From NCBI GenBank assembly GCA_019232725.1, contig JAFANK010000137.1, forward strand, positions 1 through 8,310: a stretch of 8,310 nt of DNA. The letters are read 5' to 3'. Origin of the DNA: Vulcanimicrobiota bacterium. Lineage in GTDB: Bacteria; Vulcanimicrobiota; Vulcanimicrobiia; Eremiobacterales; Eremiobacteraceae. Below are positions 1-6,804 of the stretch, in pieces; the stretch's first letter is position 1, and each line of letters opens with the position of its first letter. The notes under the pieces are model-generated. The model searched no databases. It was not told the origin of the DNA and was given only the letters and a program-made list of their open reading frames with translations. The position numbers and the translations under genes were made by a program.

Positions 1-1736
1 TGGCGGTTGCGCTATACACGTGTTTCGGCACCGCCCCGGCCTGCGCCACAACGATTCTGCGCATCCGAGCCGACAATGTTGCCTTCTACTACGACTGGTT
101 TTCCATTATGGCCGACGGGAATGTCCGGGTAGATCTTGGCAACGGCGCGAGCGTCCTTGGCCAAACGCTCTTCATCAATTTGCGCACCGATCGCCTTGTC
201 ATCGCAGGCAATGTTCAACTCGCCGCACGTGGGACCACCCAGGACGGCGCCGCCCTTGCGATCCCCTTTGCCGAAGACCGCGCGTATTTCATAGCTCGTG
301 CGCCCGCTCCCGAGCGCTGGACGTACACGGGGTTTAGCTTTACCAGCCCCGCCAAATCGGTGTCCCAACCAGCAGACGCCTTTGTTCTGCCGGATTTCCG
401 CAACTCCGCTCCAATTGTCTTGGCCAAGGATGTGACCGTAGGTCTGCGCTCGTTCATGCGCTTTGGCTTGTGCAGAGTGGCGCCGGTGGGAGGAGTGCGC
501 GTCTACGTGCCGCTTCCTTCATTGTATATCGGCTTCAGTAAGGATCCCAATCTCTCACAGACGACCCTTGGTGCTGCTACCGCCGGCGCGACGATCAAGC
601 TAACGGGCAACACCAATGCAGCCAGCGCGCTCGCGCTGAACTATTCCGCCACGACCAAATTCGGCGTTGGTTTCCAGCAAAATATCGTCTGGAATAAGGG
701 CTGGAGCGCATTCTCGCTGTTTCCTGTCAATCAAAAGTCGCCGTTCCTGACGGCAATTGTAACAGATGCGCCGTCTCAAACTTTTGGCCTTCAAGGATAT
801 ACGTTAGTCAATTCCTATCCCAGCGGAGGCTCTCTACCATCGTCGGCAGCGCAATTCAACTACTTTCAACTGACGCAATCGTTGCACGACGCCTACCTTC
901 AACTCAACTACCAGTTTGGCTCCAGCAACCTGCTCGCTCCGCCGCCGATTCCAAGTGCATACAACAGCACACCATTCTTTGGCCCCGCACACCCGTCATC
1001 GGTCCAGCTCGGGCTCAGCAGTTCAACATTCCGGATCGGTAGGACATTGGAGGGGTACCTTCGCGGCGGATACATCTACCAACATAATGGAGACGGATTG
1101 CAGCACTTTGGCGGCGTTAGCTATGCGACGATCTGGAGTTCGTACGCGGGGATCTCGCTCGCGACCCCCAGGCTTGAACTCAAGCCGAACCGTAAAGGCG
1201 ACGCCCCCTACTTCGTCATAGAAGCAGCGGCTCAGCGAGAATGGAATTCGCTGCCGCATTACGTCGATCAAAGGGAAGTGACCGCAAGTCTTACGCGACC
1301 GCTTTCCGTCGGCTTCGTCACCGCCTCGTATATGATTTCAAACGTTAAGGACGTCTACGGAGCGGCGCAACGGGAGGCGTACCCCGTACTTGCGCCGCCG
1401 CAAGATCCCGGTTATGCTGCGTTTGAAGGTTTCGCTACTTTTCGCACGCTATCGCTGGGCTTTGTCTACGCCCCAAACCCGTTCTTCGCGTTCTCAATCA
1501 CCGGTCAGCAAAACACTAACTTTCCCGAACCTTTTCCGATCCTCTTCACCCCGGTCCAAACGACGGTGTTGGGTGTCAATCCGGTATCCAATTATCTTGG
1601 CGCGCCGCCCTACGCACTGCCCGTTAAAGTGCGCTTTCGCGTGAACCCAAGTCTCTCGCTCAACGTCGCCGGTACGTATTACTTCAACTACTTTGGCAAC
1701 CAGTGGAACAACTTACAGGTGCAATTCTTGCCATGA
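1..1736 (+). CDS. OstA/LptD-like outer-membrane beta-barrel protein (5' partial)
   Basis: The reading frame is open from base 3 to the TGA at 1734-1736, so the true start lies at or before the left edge; the ATG at 108 is internal. The first visible residues (LYTCFGTAPACA, then TTILRIRADNV) look like the end of a signal peptide followed by a mature start. The stretch at about 50-240 (RADNVAFYYDWF, ADGNVRVDLGNG, LFINLRTDRLVIAGNV) has the repeated short strands of the OstA/LptA-type beta-jellyroll, the N-terminal domain of LptD-like proteins. The remaining ~450 residues are rich in Gly, Asn, Ser and aromatics with alternating polarity (for example LALNYSATTKFGVGFQQNIVWN, split here as LALNYSATTKFG and VGFQQNIVWN), typical of an outer-membrane barrel; the end (NVAGTYYFNYFG, LQVQFLP) resembles barrel strands. 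LptD inserts lipopolysaccharide into the outer membrane, but this protein is shorter than classical LptD (~780 aa) and shows few cysteines, so an LptD-like barrel of unknown cargo is safer. It overlaps the next gene by ATGA. Confidence 0.72.
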   Translation, partial: AVALYTCFGTAPACATTILRIRADNVAFYYDWFSIMADGNVRVDLGNGASVLGQTLFINLRTDRLVIAGNVQLAARGTTQDGAALAIPFAEDRAYFIARAPAPERWTYTGFSFTSPAKSVSQPADAFVLPDFRNSAPIVLAKDVTVGLRSFMRFGLCRVAPVGGVRVYVPLPSLYIGFSKDPNLSQTTLGAATAGATIKLTGNTNAASALALNYSATTKFGVGFQQNIVWNKGWSAFSLFPVNQKSPFLTAIVTDAPSQTFGLQGYTLVNSYPSGGSLPSSAAQFNYFQLTQSLHDAYLQLNYQFGSSNLLAPPPIPSAYNSTPFFGPAHPSSVQLGLSSSTFRIGRTLEGYLRGGYIYQHNGDGLQHFGGVSYATIWSSYAGISLATPRLELKPNRKGDAPYFVIEAAAQREWNSLPHYVDQREVTASLTRPLSVGFVTASYMISNVKDVYGAAQREAYPVLAPPQDPGYAAFEGFATFRTLSLGFVYAPNPFFAFSITGQQNTNFPEPFPILFTPVQTTVLGVNPVSNYLGAPPYALPVKVRFRVNPSLSLNVAGTYYFNYFGNQWNNLQVQFLP

Positions 1737-2500
1737 GGCTCGTGGTTGCTTGCTGCTTCGTGCTCATCGTCATCGCACTGCTTGCGGCAGCCGTCTGCGC
1801 TCAGGAAATCGTGAACGGCGAGATCCTTGATTATGGAAAAGGCTACGTCGTCCTTACAACCGGCGAAAGTTATGGCCTCGCTGATGCGGTCCAGATTATC
1901 GACGCGGAGTCGGGCCAGCCGTCGTCGCTGAAACCGTTGCCTGGCGTGTTCGTCCGTCTCACCTTCGACGCAAGCGGCCACGTTGCCACGCTCACTGTAG
2001 CTCGTTCGGCGAAAGCTATTGCTCTCGTAAAACCGCCCACAAGCTTCGCGCACGTGACCGTTCCGCTCGGGCCGCCGGTTCCTGCAAAACCCCAGGGTGA
2101 GTTCGTTCCCGTCGCTTTTGTCGTTGTGGTTCCATCGACAACGCTTCCCGGCGATCAGGTCTACATGAGCACCAGCGAGACGAGCTGGATGCCAACCGCG
2201 GTACGCATGGACCGTGTTGATGCGCGACACTTCCGGGTGATCATCGACGTACCGGTGGGCACCACGTTTTTATACCTGTACACGCGCGGCAGCCCGCAAT
2301 CGCTTGAGCGGGATGCGAATGGCCTACAACGCACGGCGCGGACATTGACGCTCGCCACGGGCGCGGCGCAAGCGGTACACGATGCAATCGAACACTGGGG
2401 AGACGAATTGGGCACAAGCCTCTTACCCCCGCCGCAAACGTTTCCCACGCCGTACAATCCGGCACCATTTCCAAATTTGCCGCCGTCGCCCCGACCGTGA
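1733..2500 (+). CDS. Secreted protein with DUF5666-like N-terminal region and CBM20-type starch-binding-like domain
   Basis: This is a 255-aa protein. I chose ATG 1733 because it overlaps the upstream stop as ATGA, has AGGTG 11 nt upstream (1717-1721), and starts a clean signal peptide (MRLVVACCFV, hydrophobic to about residue 20, cleavage near VCA-QE at 23). Residues 25-95 (VNGEILDYGKGYVVLTTG, then LPGVFVRLTFDASG) look like a small OB/barrel unit of DUF5666 type, which is a tentative match. Residues 124-208 match the carbohydrate-binding beta-sandwich seen in CBM20-like proteins: VVVPSTTLPGDQVYMS, SWMP at 151-154, a Val/Met strand, PVGTTFLYLYTRGS at 174-187, then LERDANG and RTLTL. The family typically reads 'VPxxTP...VYxxGxFNxWNP...P.GTxxxYKYTRGSWexvEkDaNG...R'. 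No catalytic domain is present. The C-terminal 25 residues are a Pro-rich tail (LPPPQTFPTP to PPSPRP). Translational coupling to the barrel gene suggests an envelope role, perhaps glycan recognition at the outer membrane; that is inference. Confidence 0.75.
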   Translation: MRLVVACCFVLIVIALLAAAVCAQEIVNGEILDYGKGYVVLTTGESYGLADAVQIIDAESGQPSSLKPLPGVFVRLTFDASGHVATLTVARSAKAIALVKPPTSFAHVTVPLGPPVPAKPQGEFVPVAFVVVVPSTTLPGDQVYMSTSETSWMPTAVRMDRVDARHFRVIIDVPVGTTFLYLYTRGSPQSLERDANGLQRTARTLTLATGAAQAVHDAIEHWGDELGTSLLPPPQTFPTPYNPAPFPNLPPSPRP

Positions 2501-2544
2501 AGGTGGTGCATGGCCAACGTAGCGTTGCTGCGCCAGGACCGGGC

Positions 2545-2573
2545 TTGCACGTCGCCCAGCGATACGCTATGAT
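2545..2573 (+). promoter_or_regulatory. Sigma-70-type promoter of the metallothionein-like gene
   Basis: TTGCAC (2545-2550) and TATGAT (2568-2573) are separated by exactly 17 nt, each one substitution away from the -35 (TTGACA differs at two positions in TTGCAC) or close to the -10 (TATAAT) consensus. Transcription would begin near 2580, leaving a leader of about 24 nt that carries the Shine-Dalgarno. It lies in the gap after the + strand secreted-protein gene and immediately before the small ORF, so it gives that ORF its own promoter. I saw no clear metal-regulator operator dyad. Confidence 0.68.
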
Positions 2574-2588
2574 TTACCTATCCGCTTC

Positions 2589-2595
2589 AGGAGGT
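2589..2595 (+). promoter_or_regulatory. Shine-Dalgarno AGGAGGT for the 38-aa ORF
   Basis: A perfect AGGAGGT sits 8 nt upstream of ATG 2604. An in-frame TAG at 2598-2600 lies between them, so the start cannot be further upstream. This site is the main reason to accept so short an ORF as a gene. Confidence 0.85.
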
Positions 2596-2603
2596 CGTAG
2601 TGT

Positions 2604-2720
2604 ATGTGTAGTCAATGCGATGCTTCCAACTGCTCCTGTCCGAAGGGAACCGGTTCTGCGGACTGCAGCTGCAGCAAAGGACAAGAGCACTGTTCCGCTT
2701 GTGGGCACGATAAGAAATAA
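2604..2720 (+). CDS. Metallothionein-like cysteine-rich mini-protein (38 aa)
   Basis: ATG 2604 to TAA 2718-2720 encodes 38 residues with eight cysteines at 2, 5, 10, 12, 21, 23, 30 and 33. They form CxxC, CxC, CxC and CxxC pairs in a near-symmetric order, with histidines at 29 and 35. The rest is small, polar and Lys-rich (MCSQCDASNCSC at the start, CSACGHDKK at the end), with no aromatic residue and no hydrophobic core. This composition is the hallmark of metallothioneins, cytosolic peptides that bind Zn, Cd or Cu(I) in thiolate clusters. Known bacterial examples are longer (SmtA about 56 aa, MymT about 53 aa), and I do not recognise this one as a member of a named family. The promoter, perfect SD and following hairpin make a complete monocistronic unit between convergent gene sets. 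Alternatives are a small zinc-knuckle-like regulator or a chance ORF; the expression signals argue against chance. Confidence 0.78.
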   Translation: MCSQCDASNCSCPKGTGSADCSCSKGQEHCSACGHDKK

Positions 2721-2763
2721 CTTCTCCGCTGCTGAGCGCACGTCTGCGACGCCCAGGGATTAA

Positions 2764-2790
2764 CGAAGGGCGCTGAGTCAGCGCCCTTCG
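2764..2790 (+). terminator. Strong hairpin between convergent transcription units
   Basis: CGAAGGGCGCTGA (2764-2776) and TCAGCGCCCTTCG (2778-2790) are perfect inverted repeats around a single G; the realistic structure is an 11-bp GC-rich stem with a 5-nt loop. It lies 44 nt after the metallothionein-like ORF and 34 nt beyond the stop of the LolA-like gene on the other strand, so it could serve both. Neither side has a long T tract (minus strand has only TT after the stem), so it may act as a bidirectional or Rho-assisted terminator or as a 3'-end stabiliser. Confidence 0.68.
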
Positions 2791-2823
2791 CGACGTGGCC
2801 TAAAGGAGCTTGGTGCGAGCTCA

Positions 2824-3531
2824 TTATGTCGGTAATGGCTGAGGACTCGCTAGCCAAACGGCGTCAGGAATCGGCTGGTTAATACTGTAGTCACCGTAGT
2901 GACCCACCGCGTGCACCCTATATTCAGGGAACGAAACATCGATCGTTTCGGTTGACGGCAACAAGTACTTTCCGTTCACCGTGGCATTGTCAAAATTGAT
3001 CACAACTGTCCCACCGTTCTGGTAGAACCACTGTGCTTTAACCGGAGCAAGCGTTTCACGCGTCACATCCAAGAGTACATAGGACACGTTTGGATTGTTT
3101 TTGGGAACGCCTTTGAGTTCATAGGTTTGCGCACTCGGGCTTTGCACGAGCGTGATGTCGTAGTCGAGAGGCCAGGTCTCAGGCGTTCCCAAGCCTGAAT
3201 AGATATATTGAAACTTCCGTGCGATTGAGGGCATGGATTTCATGACGAGAACTTCTTTATCCGGACGCTCAAAATACCGTGTGGCATCGAGCTGCGAAGA
3301 AACGCTTACGCCTTTGTGAACGGTGAGATTGAAGTGTATGGGCACGGAATATGACGTGAGGCCCTTGCGCTGATCCGCCATTTGCTTCAGGATATCCGCT
3401 GTGCTCAGACTTCCTGAAGACTGCGCAGCAGGCGTCGCAACCGAGACTGTCGTGCCACGAGAAACGACGGCGAACGCGCACAGTGCCACACAGACCAGAA
3501 CAAATGCCGACAAAATTCGGCTACATAGCAT
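2824..3531 (-). CDS. LolA-like periplasmic protein (outer-membrane lipoprotein-sorting family)
   Basis: This is a 235-aa protein. ATG 3531 is preferred over the longer frame from 3585 because AGGAG (3540-3544 on +) lies 8 nt upstream and the new N-terminus is a typical signal peptide (MLCSRILSAFVLVCVALCAFAVVS). The body has the unclosed-barrel pattern of the LolA/LolB superfamily: an initial helix (TADILKQMADQRKGLTSY), strands carrying YFERPDKEVLVM, the segment YELKGVPK, a turn with LLDVTRETLAPVKAQWFY, NGGTVV, and VNGKYLLPSTETIDV. LolA carries lipoproteins through the periplasm; many relatives of this type have unknown ligands, so the transport role is inference. The start lies inside the last codons of the transporter gene (11-nt overlap), which implies translational coupling. 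It is the last gene of the minus-strand series and is followed by the shared hairpin. Confidence 0.7.
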   Translation of the reverse strand: MLCSRILSAFVLVCVALCAFAVVSRGTTVSVATPAAQSSGSLSTADILKQMADQRKGLTSYSVPIHFNLTVHKGVSVSSQLDATRYFERPDKEVLVMKSMPSIARKFQYIYSGLGTPETWPLDYDITLVQSPSAQTYELKGVPKNNPNVSYVLLDVTRETLAPVKAQWFYQNGGTVVINFDNATVNGKYLLPSTETIDVSFPEYRVHAVGHYGDYSINQPIPDAVWLASPQPLPT

Positions 3532-4660
3532 CGGTTTGACTCCTAGAAGCGACGGCTTGACCGGATATCCGAGGACTGCCAGCAAGCCAGGGGCGCACCC
3601 ACGTGATCCACACGACTTTCAAGATAGCGGCGGCCGGAATGGCGAGGAGAAGTCCCCATAACCCAAACATTTCGCCGCCGGCGAATACGGCGAGCATTAC
3701 GCCGGCCGGCGACACGCCGACACTTTTAGACATCACCTTTGGCACAACCACTGTGTCAGCAATTCTCGTGATGATGAAGACGACGGCGACCGACCAGGCT
3801 GCCACGTGCCATGATTGTAATAGACCGAACAAAGCACCCAAAAGGATAGCTAACGTCACGCCAACGTACGGAATGACATACAAGAGACCTGTCAGAACGC
3901 CCAGTAACAGCGCATAGTTCGAACCAGCCAACTTGAGACCAATAACGCTAAAGACCGCACAGAAGCACACGAGAATGACTTGTCCGCCGATATACGCGCC
4001 GAACACCCGCTCAACTTCTTGTGTAAAGTACAACGCTGTGGCCTTATTTCGTTCGGGGAATAGGTCAAGAAACGATTCCTTGATCCCGCCAGAGTTAGCT
4101 AAGAAGTAGTACGAGAGCACGACTGCGGTAAAGATGACCACGAGGGTGTGAATAGTAAAAATCACCGCCGCACCAACTTGTCCTAAACCAGTTTGCAACA
4201 TGCTTGCGATGACCGCCGAAACCTGAGCCGAGAGGCTTTGCAGCTGGCTCGGCACGACTTGGATCCCAACGCGGTTGTTGATCCATTCGCGTGCTTGGGT
4301 AACCCAAGACTGTACTACGCTGATGTAATCTGCGCTGTTCGAAAAGCACTTCTGAAGCTGGCCGACGACCGCAGGGATGACAATGAGAAACATTGCCAGT
4401 AGGACGCAAATGAACGCCGTGAACACGACAGCGACTGCAGTCCTTCGGGGTAGTTTTTTGGACAACCCTACAATGGGTGGATTCAGGCCATAGGCGAGGA
4501 GAATGGCTACGATAACGACCTCGACGGTCAGGGGAATACGGCGTAGGATCACGAGCCCCACGAGTGCGAGCGCCGCGATCCCGATCGGACGTGCAAGACT
4601 GCGCCACCATGCGGGAGACGCCTGTTGCTGCGCTAGCACAGGGCTTGTGGTCGATGTCAT
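3521..4660 (-). CDS. AI-2E family transporter (PF01594 type)
   Basis: This 379-aa polytopic inner-membrane protein has hydrophobic segments near residues 25-40, 46-60, 73-98, a long amphipathic periplasm-type region (100-155), then 160-188, 225-243, 249-278, 285-300 and 320-355. This is the usual order in the family, and the length is typical (330-400). Diagnostic motifs are LLYVIPYVGVTLAILLGALFG (260-280, quoted in part), ITRIADTVVVPKVMSKSVGVSP (298-318, in part) with the conserved D..VVP and VG.SP, and a C-terminal FGLWGLLLAIPAAAI. Family members export small molecules (AI-2 for TqsA; some are Na+/H+ antiporters); the substrate cannot be read from sequence. An 84-nt gap separates it from the upstream protease gene, and it overlaps the downstream LolA-like gene by 11 nt. 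The Shine-Dalgarno upstream of ATG 4660 is weak, so the start is moderately certain. Confidence 0.9.
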   Translation of the reverse strand: MTSTTSPVLAQQQASPAWWRSLARPIGIAALALVGLVILRRIPLTVEVVIVAILLAYGLNPPIVGLSKKLPRRTAVAVVFTAFICVLLAMFLIVIPAVVGQLQKCFSNSADYISVVQSWVTQAREWINNRVGIQVVPSQLQSLSAQVSAVIASMLQTGLGQVGAAVIFTIHTLVVIFTAVVLSYYFLANSGGIKESFLDLFPERNKATALYFTQEVERVFGAYIGGQVILVCFCAVFSVIGLKLAGSNYALLLGVLTGLLYVIPYVGVTLAILLGALFGLLQSWHVAAWSVAVVFIITRIADTVVVPKVMSKSVGVSPAGVMLAVFAGGEMFGLWGLLLAIPAAAILKVVWITWVRPWLAGSPRISGQAVASRSQTDAM

Positions 4661-4744
4661 GATCTTGGTTTGAAAATCGCAGCTGTGTGCAGAAATGCAA
4701 ACATGAAGACCACATGGTGACAGACCAAGCGATCACAGCGTGGC
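4661..4744 (-). other. 84-nt intergenic gap between protease and transporter genes
   Basis: This is the only sizeable gap in the minus-strand series. I found no convincing -10/-35 pair and no hairpin, but its size leaves room for an internal promoter for the transporter and LolA-like genes. Confidence 0.4.
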
Positions 4745-5590
4745 CTACCGGAGGAAATTCTCGTCCTCATTTTTTGGCGGGGTAAGCGCAGTAGCGGTTG
4801 CCGGGTTGCTGCTGAACCGCGCAAACGTACCCGGATTTTGTTGGAAATGCTGCTTGAGTGCGCTAATCCTATTGGCATCATCCGGATGGTCTGACAGTAT
4901 TTCCGGCGGCTCATCAAGTTGCGCACCTGAAAAATCTTGGAACAGCCAGACAAGCCCCCACGGATTGTATCCGGCCTTCGAACAGATATCTGCACCTGTT
5001 AAGTCGGCGCTTTCTTCCACATCCCGAGAATAATGCAACGAGTCCAACTTGCTGATAGTGGCAGCGAGAATAACCGTCTTAACGGTTGGCCCGAGCAACA
5101 CCGTGGCGGCGAGAGCACGTGCCACGATCTCCTCGTTGCGCTGCATCAAATCCATCGAGTCATGATGGAGCAGGTGCGCAGTCTCGTGGCACAGTGTGCC
5201 GGCGAGCTCCTCATTGTTCTTAACAAAGTACAGGAGTGAATCGACCACATAGATGTTGCCGCCAGGGGCAGCAAAAGCGTTCGGTTGGGCTTCATGAACG
5301 ATATAGAAATGGATGGGATAGGCATACGACGGTTGGACCGCTTTCCGTATCCCATCCGCAATCGGGCGAAGTGTGTCGTAGAGCGGCGAGGATTTTACGA
5401 TCTCACGCTGGGTTTTCAGCTGTTTAAACAGCTGTGCTCCCATCTGAGCCTCGTCAGCCGTGCTGGAGGCCGTACTCGTAGGCGCAGCATCACCGTGTGC
5501 GGCAGCGCTGCCCGCCCAAGCGAGCAGCACCGACGCTACGGCTATTAAGAGTGCGCGCAATCCAATTCGACTCTTCGAGGTGGCCGTCAT
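4745..5590 (-). CDS. Secreted M48-family zinc metalloprotease
   Basis: This is a 281-aa protein. ATG 5590 is chosen because it begins a signal peptide (MTATSKSRIGLRALLIAVAS, cleavage near SAAA-HG at about 31) 11 nt after the HdeD stop, with AAGG overlapping that stop at about 9 nt spacing. The longer open frame to 5806 only runs antisense-like through the HdeD gene. M48 landmarks occur in order: PNAFAAPGGNIYV (103-115), the zinc site HETAH (135-139), the third-ligand motif EESAD (E192) followed by GADICSKAGYNPWG (199-212), and SDHPDDANRI (233-242). The family normally reads ExEAD, and here the second Glu is Ser194; both His ligands and E192 are intact, so activity is plausible. There is no lipobox, so it should be a soluble periplasmic enzyme. 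Relatives (BepA, LoiP, YcaL) perform outer-membrane protein quality control, which fits a stress operon. Confidence 0.9.
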   Translation of the reverse strand: MTATSKSRIGLRALLIAVASVLLAWAGSAAAHGDAAPTSTASSTADEAQMGAQLFKQLKTQREIVKSSPLYDTLRPIADGIRKAVQPSYAYPIHFYIVHEAQPNAFAAPGGNIYVVDSLLYFVKNNEELAGTLCHETAHLLHHDSMDLMQRNEEIVARALAATVLLGPTVKTVILAATISKLDSLHYSRDVEESADLTGADICSKAGYNPWGLVWLFQDFSGAQLDEPPEILSDHPDDANRISALKQHFQQNPGTFARFSSNPATATALTPPKNEDENFLR

Positions 5591-5601
5591 TACTGTTAGC
5601 C

Positions 5602-6186
5602 TTAGGCCGATTGTTTCAACGTGGTGACGTCCTTGCGCACCTGTTGCGCAAGGTTCTTGATGCGGAAACCGGTAGCGATCAGCGTGATCCCCGCAAGGAC
5701 TGCATAGATTCCTACCGCGTACACGAGCGAGAGCACACCAAGATCGGGGCGCAGGACGACGTAGACACCTAAGCCCAAGGTGACGAGGCCGAGCAGAATC
5801 CACCAAAACTCATTGGTGATGACGTTGCGAAAAGCAATCGCCGACGAAATCTCAACGAGCCCTGTTGAAAACGCCCAAATACCGACGAGGTAAGCGAGCG
5901 CGAGCGGGCCGACACCAGGTTTTGCGATCATGATGATGCCCAGCATCACCTGAACGACGCCTACGAGGATCAATGCCCACCAGCTTCCGATGCCCGTGAA
6001 CGACAAGCCGGCAAAGAACTCAAACAGTCCGCTGATAATGAAGTATGCCGCTACTACATATACCAGAACGGTTGCAATTGACTGTGGTTGAGTAAAGGCG
6101 AAAAACGCCAGCGCCAGAGCCACGATGCCGCGCAAGACGAACGTCCACCATTTACTCGCGAGTAGCTGCATTGTGTCGACCATCAT
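5602..6186 (-). CDS. hdeD-like: HdeD-family (DUF308) membrane protein
   Basis: This is a 194-aa protein with six hydrophobic segments (about 14-32, 37-60, 68-88, 92-118, 126-146, 149-173) arranged as three repeated two-helix units. The units show recurring family signatures such as WWTFVLRGIVALALA, PQSIATVLVYVVAAYFIISGL (part), WWALILVGVVQVMLGIIM, PLALAYLVGIWAFSTGL and FWWILLGLVTLGLGVYVVLRP. E. coli HdeD (190 aa) has this architecture and supports acid resistance at high cell density. The C-terminus is a short cytosolic Lys/Gln tail. Two ATGs in a row (6186 and 6183) are possible starts, with a G-rich SD-like stretch (AAGGGTGGG) upstream. It lies 23 nt after DUF1269 protein 2 and 11 nt before the protease gene, so co-expression is likely. 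The molecular mechanism of HdeD is unknown. Confidence 0.92.
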   Translation of the reverse strand: MMVDTMQLLASKWWTFVLRGIVALALAFFAFTQPQSIATVLVYVVAAYFIISGLFEFFAGLSFTGIGSWWALILVGVVQVMLGIIMIAKPGVGPLALAYLVGIWAFSTGLVEISSAIAFRNVITNEFWWILLGLVTLGLGVYVVLRPDLGVLSLVYAVGIYAVLAGITLIATGFRIKNLAQQVRKDVTTLKQSA

Positions 6187-6209
6187 GATTGGATCCCACC
6201 CTTCTTCAT

Positions 6210-6788
6210 TTAGTAGATGTAGTATGGCTCGTAGTCGTAGGGATACAAATAATAGCCATAACCGTCGTCACCAAAGAACGCGTCGGTGCGTACATCTGAC
6301 TTTGGCCGGCGGTAGACTTTGCCACCCAGCTTGTGCATGGCATTATCGACCGTCGTGGTCCAATCTTCCGAAACCTCGGCCAGGACCGCCGCTTGTCCAG
6401 CCTTCACGACGAATCCAGATTCGTAGAGGGCTTCTTCGTGTTCACTCGCTTTGACGGCATCTGCCGATAGGCCTATGGCGCCGCCTGTCGCCGCTCCAAC
6501 ACCCGCCGCTGCGCCCACGGCCACGTTTGCCGCGCCAGCAACGCCCGCAGCCACACCAATCGGCCCGGCCAAGGCACCCAACAGCGCTCCAACGCCGATA
6601 CCGACTGCTGTGCGTACGCCTGGGTCGGTGCGCTTGGTCGCCACTTCGATATAGCCATTCTTATCGCGATGAATGACGGCAGCACCGTGTACGGTAATAT
6701 CTCCATTGTTGTCAAGAGCCCACAGCTCGTGTAAACCAGTGCTCGCCTTGGCGTCATCGTCGAAGATTATCGCGATATAATTATCCAT
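6210..6788 (-). CDS. DUF1269 glycine-zipper protein, copy 2
   Basis: This is a 192-aa protein with the DUF1269 layout. A ferredoxin-like N-terminal part has IIFDDDAKASTGLHELW (7-23) and GDITVHGAAVIHRDKNG (29-45). A Gly/Ala-rich hydrophobic stretch follows (57-108; GIGVGALLGALAGPIG, then GAATGGAIGL). A second alpha/beta part has ALYESGFV and AAVLAEVSEDW (133-143), then GGKVYRRPKSDV. The two halves read like stress-sensor or ligand domains joined by a membrane-inserting or oligomerising glycine zipper; the function of the family is unknown. The C-terminus is extraordinary: nine Tyr in residues 177-192, around the motif PYDYEP. ATG 6788 has a strong SD (GAGGAGG, 6798-6804 on +) at 9 nt, starting within the stop-to-start gap of only 16 nt after helical protein 2. 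It is a paralogue of the 7201-7755 gene. Confidence 0.87.
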   Translation of the reverse strand: MDNYIAIIFDDDAKASTGLHELWALDNNGDITVHGAAVIHRDKNGYIEVATKRTDPGVRTAVGIGVGALLGALAGPIGVAAGVAGAANVAVGAAAGVGAATGGAIGLSADAVKASEHEEALYESGFVVKAGQAAVLAEVSEDWTTTVDNAMHKLGGKVYRRPKSDVRTDAFFGDDGYGYYLYPYDYEPYYIY

Positions 6789-6804
6789 TTTCTAAAACCT
6801 CCTC

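Noticed and set aside
2515..2527. CAACG-TAG-CGTTG inverted repeat after the secreted-protein gene
   Set aside because: Only 5 bp with a 3-nt loop and no T tract; too weak to call a terminator.
2497..2763. 88-aa + strand ORF starting ATGAAGG at 2497-2499 region
   Set aside because: Composition is not protein-like, it runs through the promoter and the metallothionein-like ORF in another frame, and it has no SD.
3532..3585. 18-residue N-terminal extension of the LolA-like protein
   Set aside because: It lies wholly inside the transporter gene, and the SD and signal peptide support ATG 3531.
5591..5806. 72-residue N-terminal extension of the M48 protease
   Set aside because: Arg/Cys/His-rich antisense-like composition overlapping the HdeD gene; the signal peptide begins at ATG 5590.
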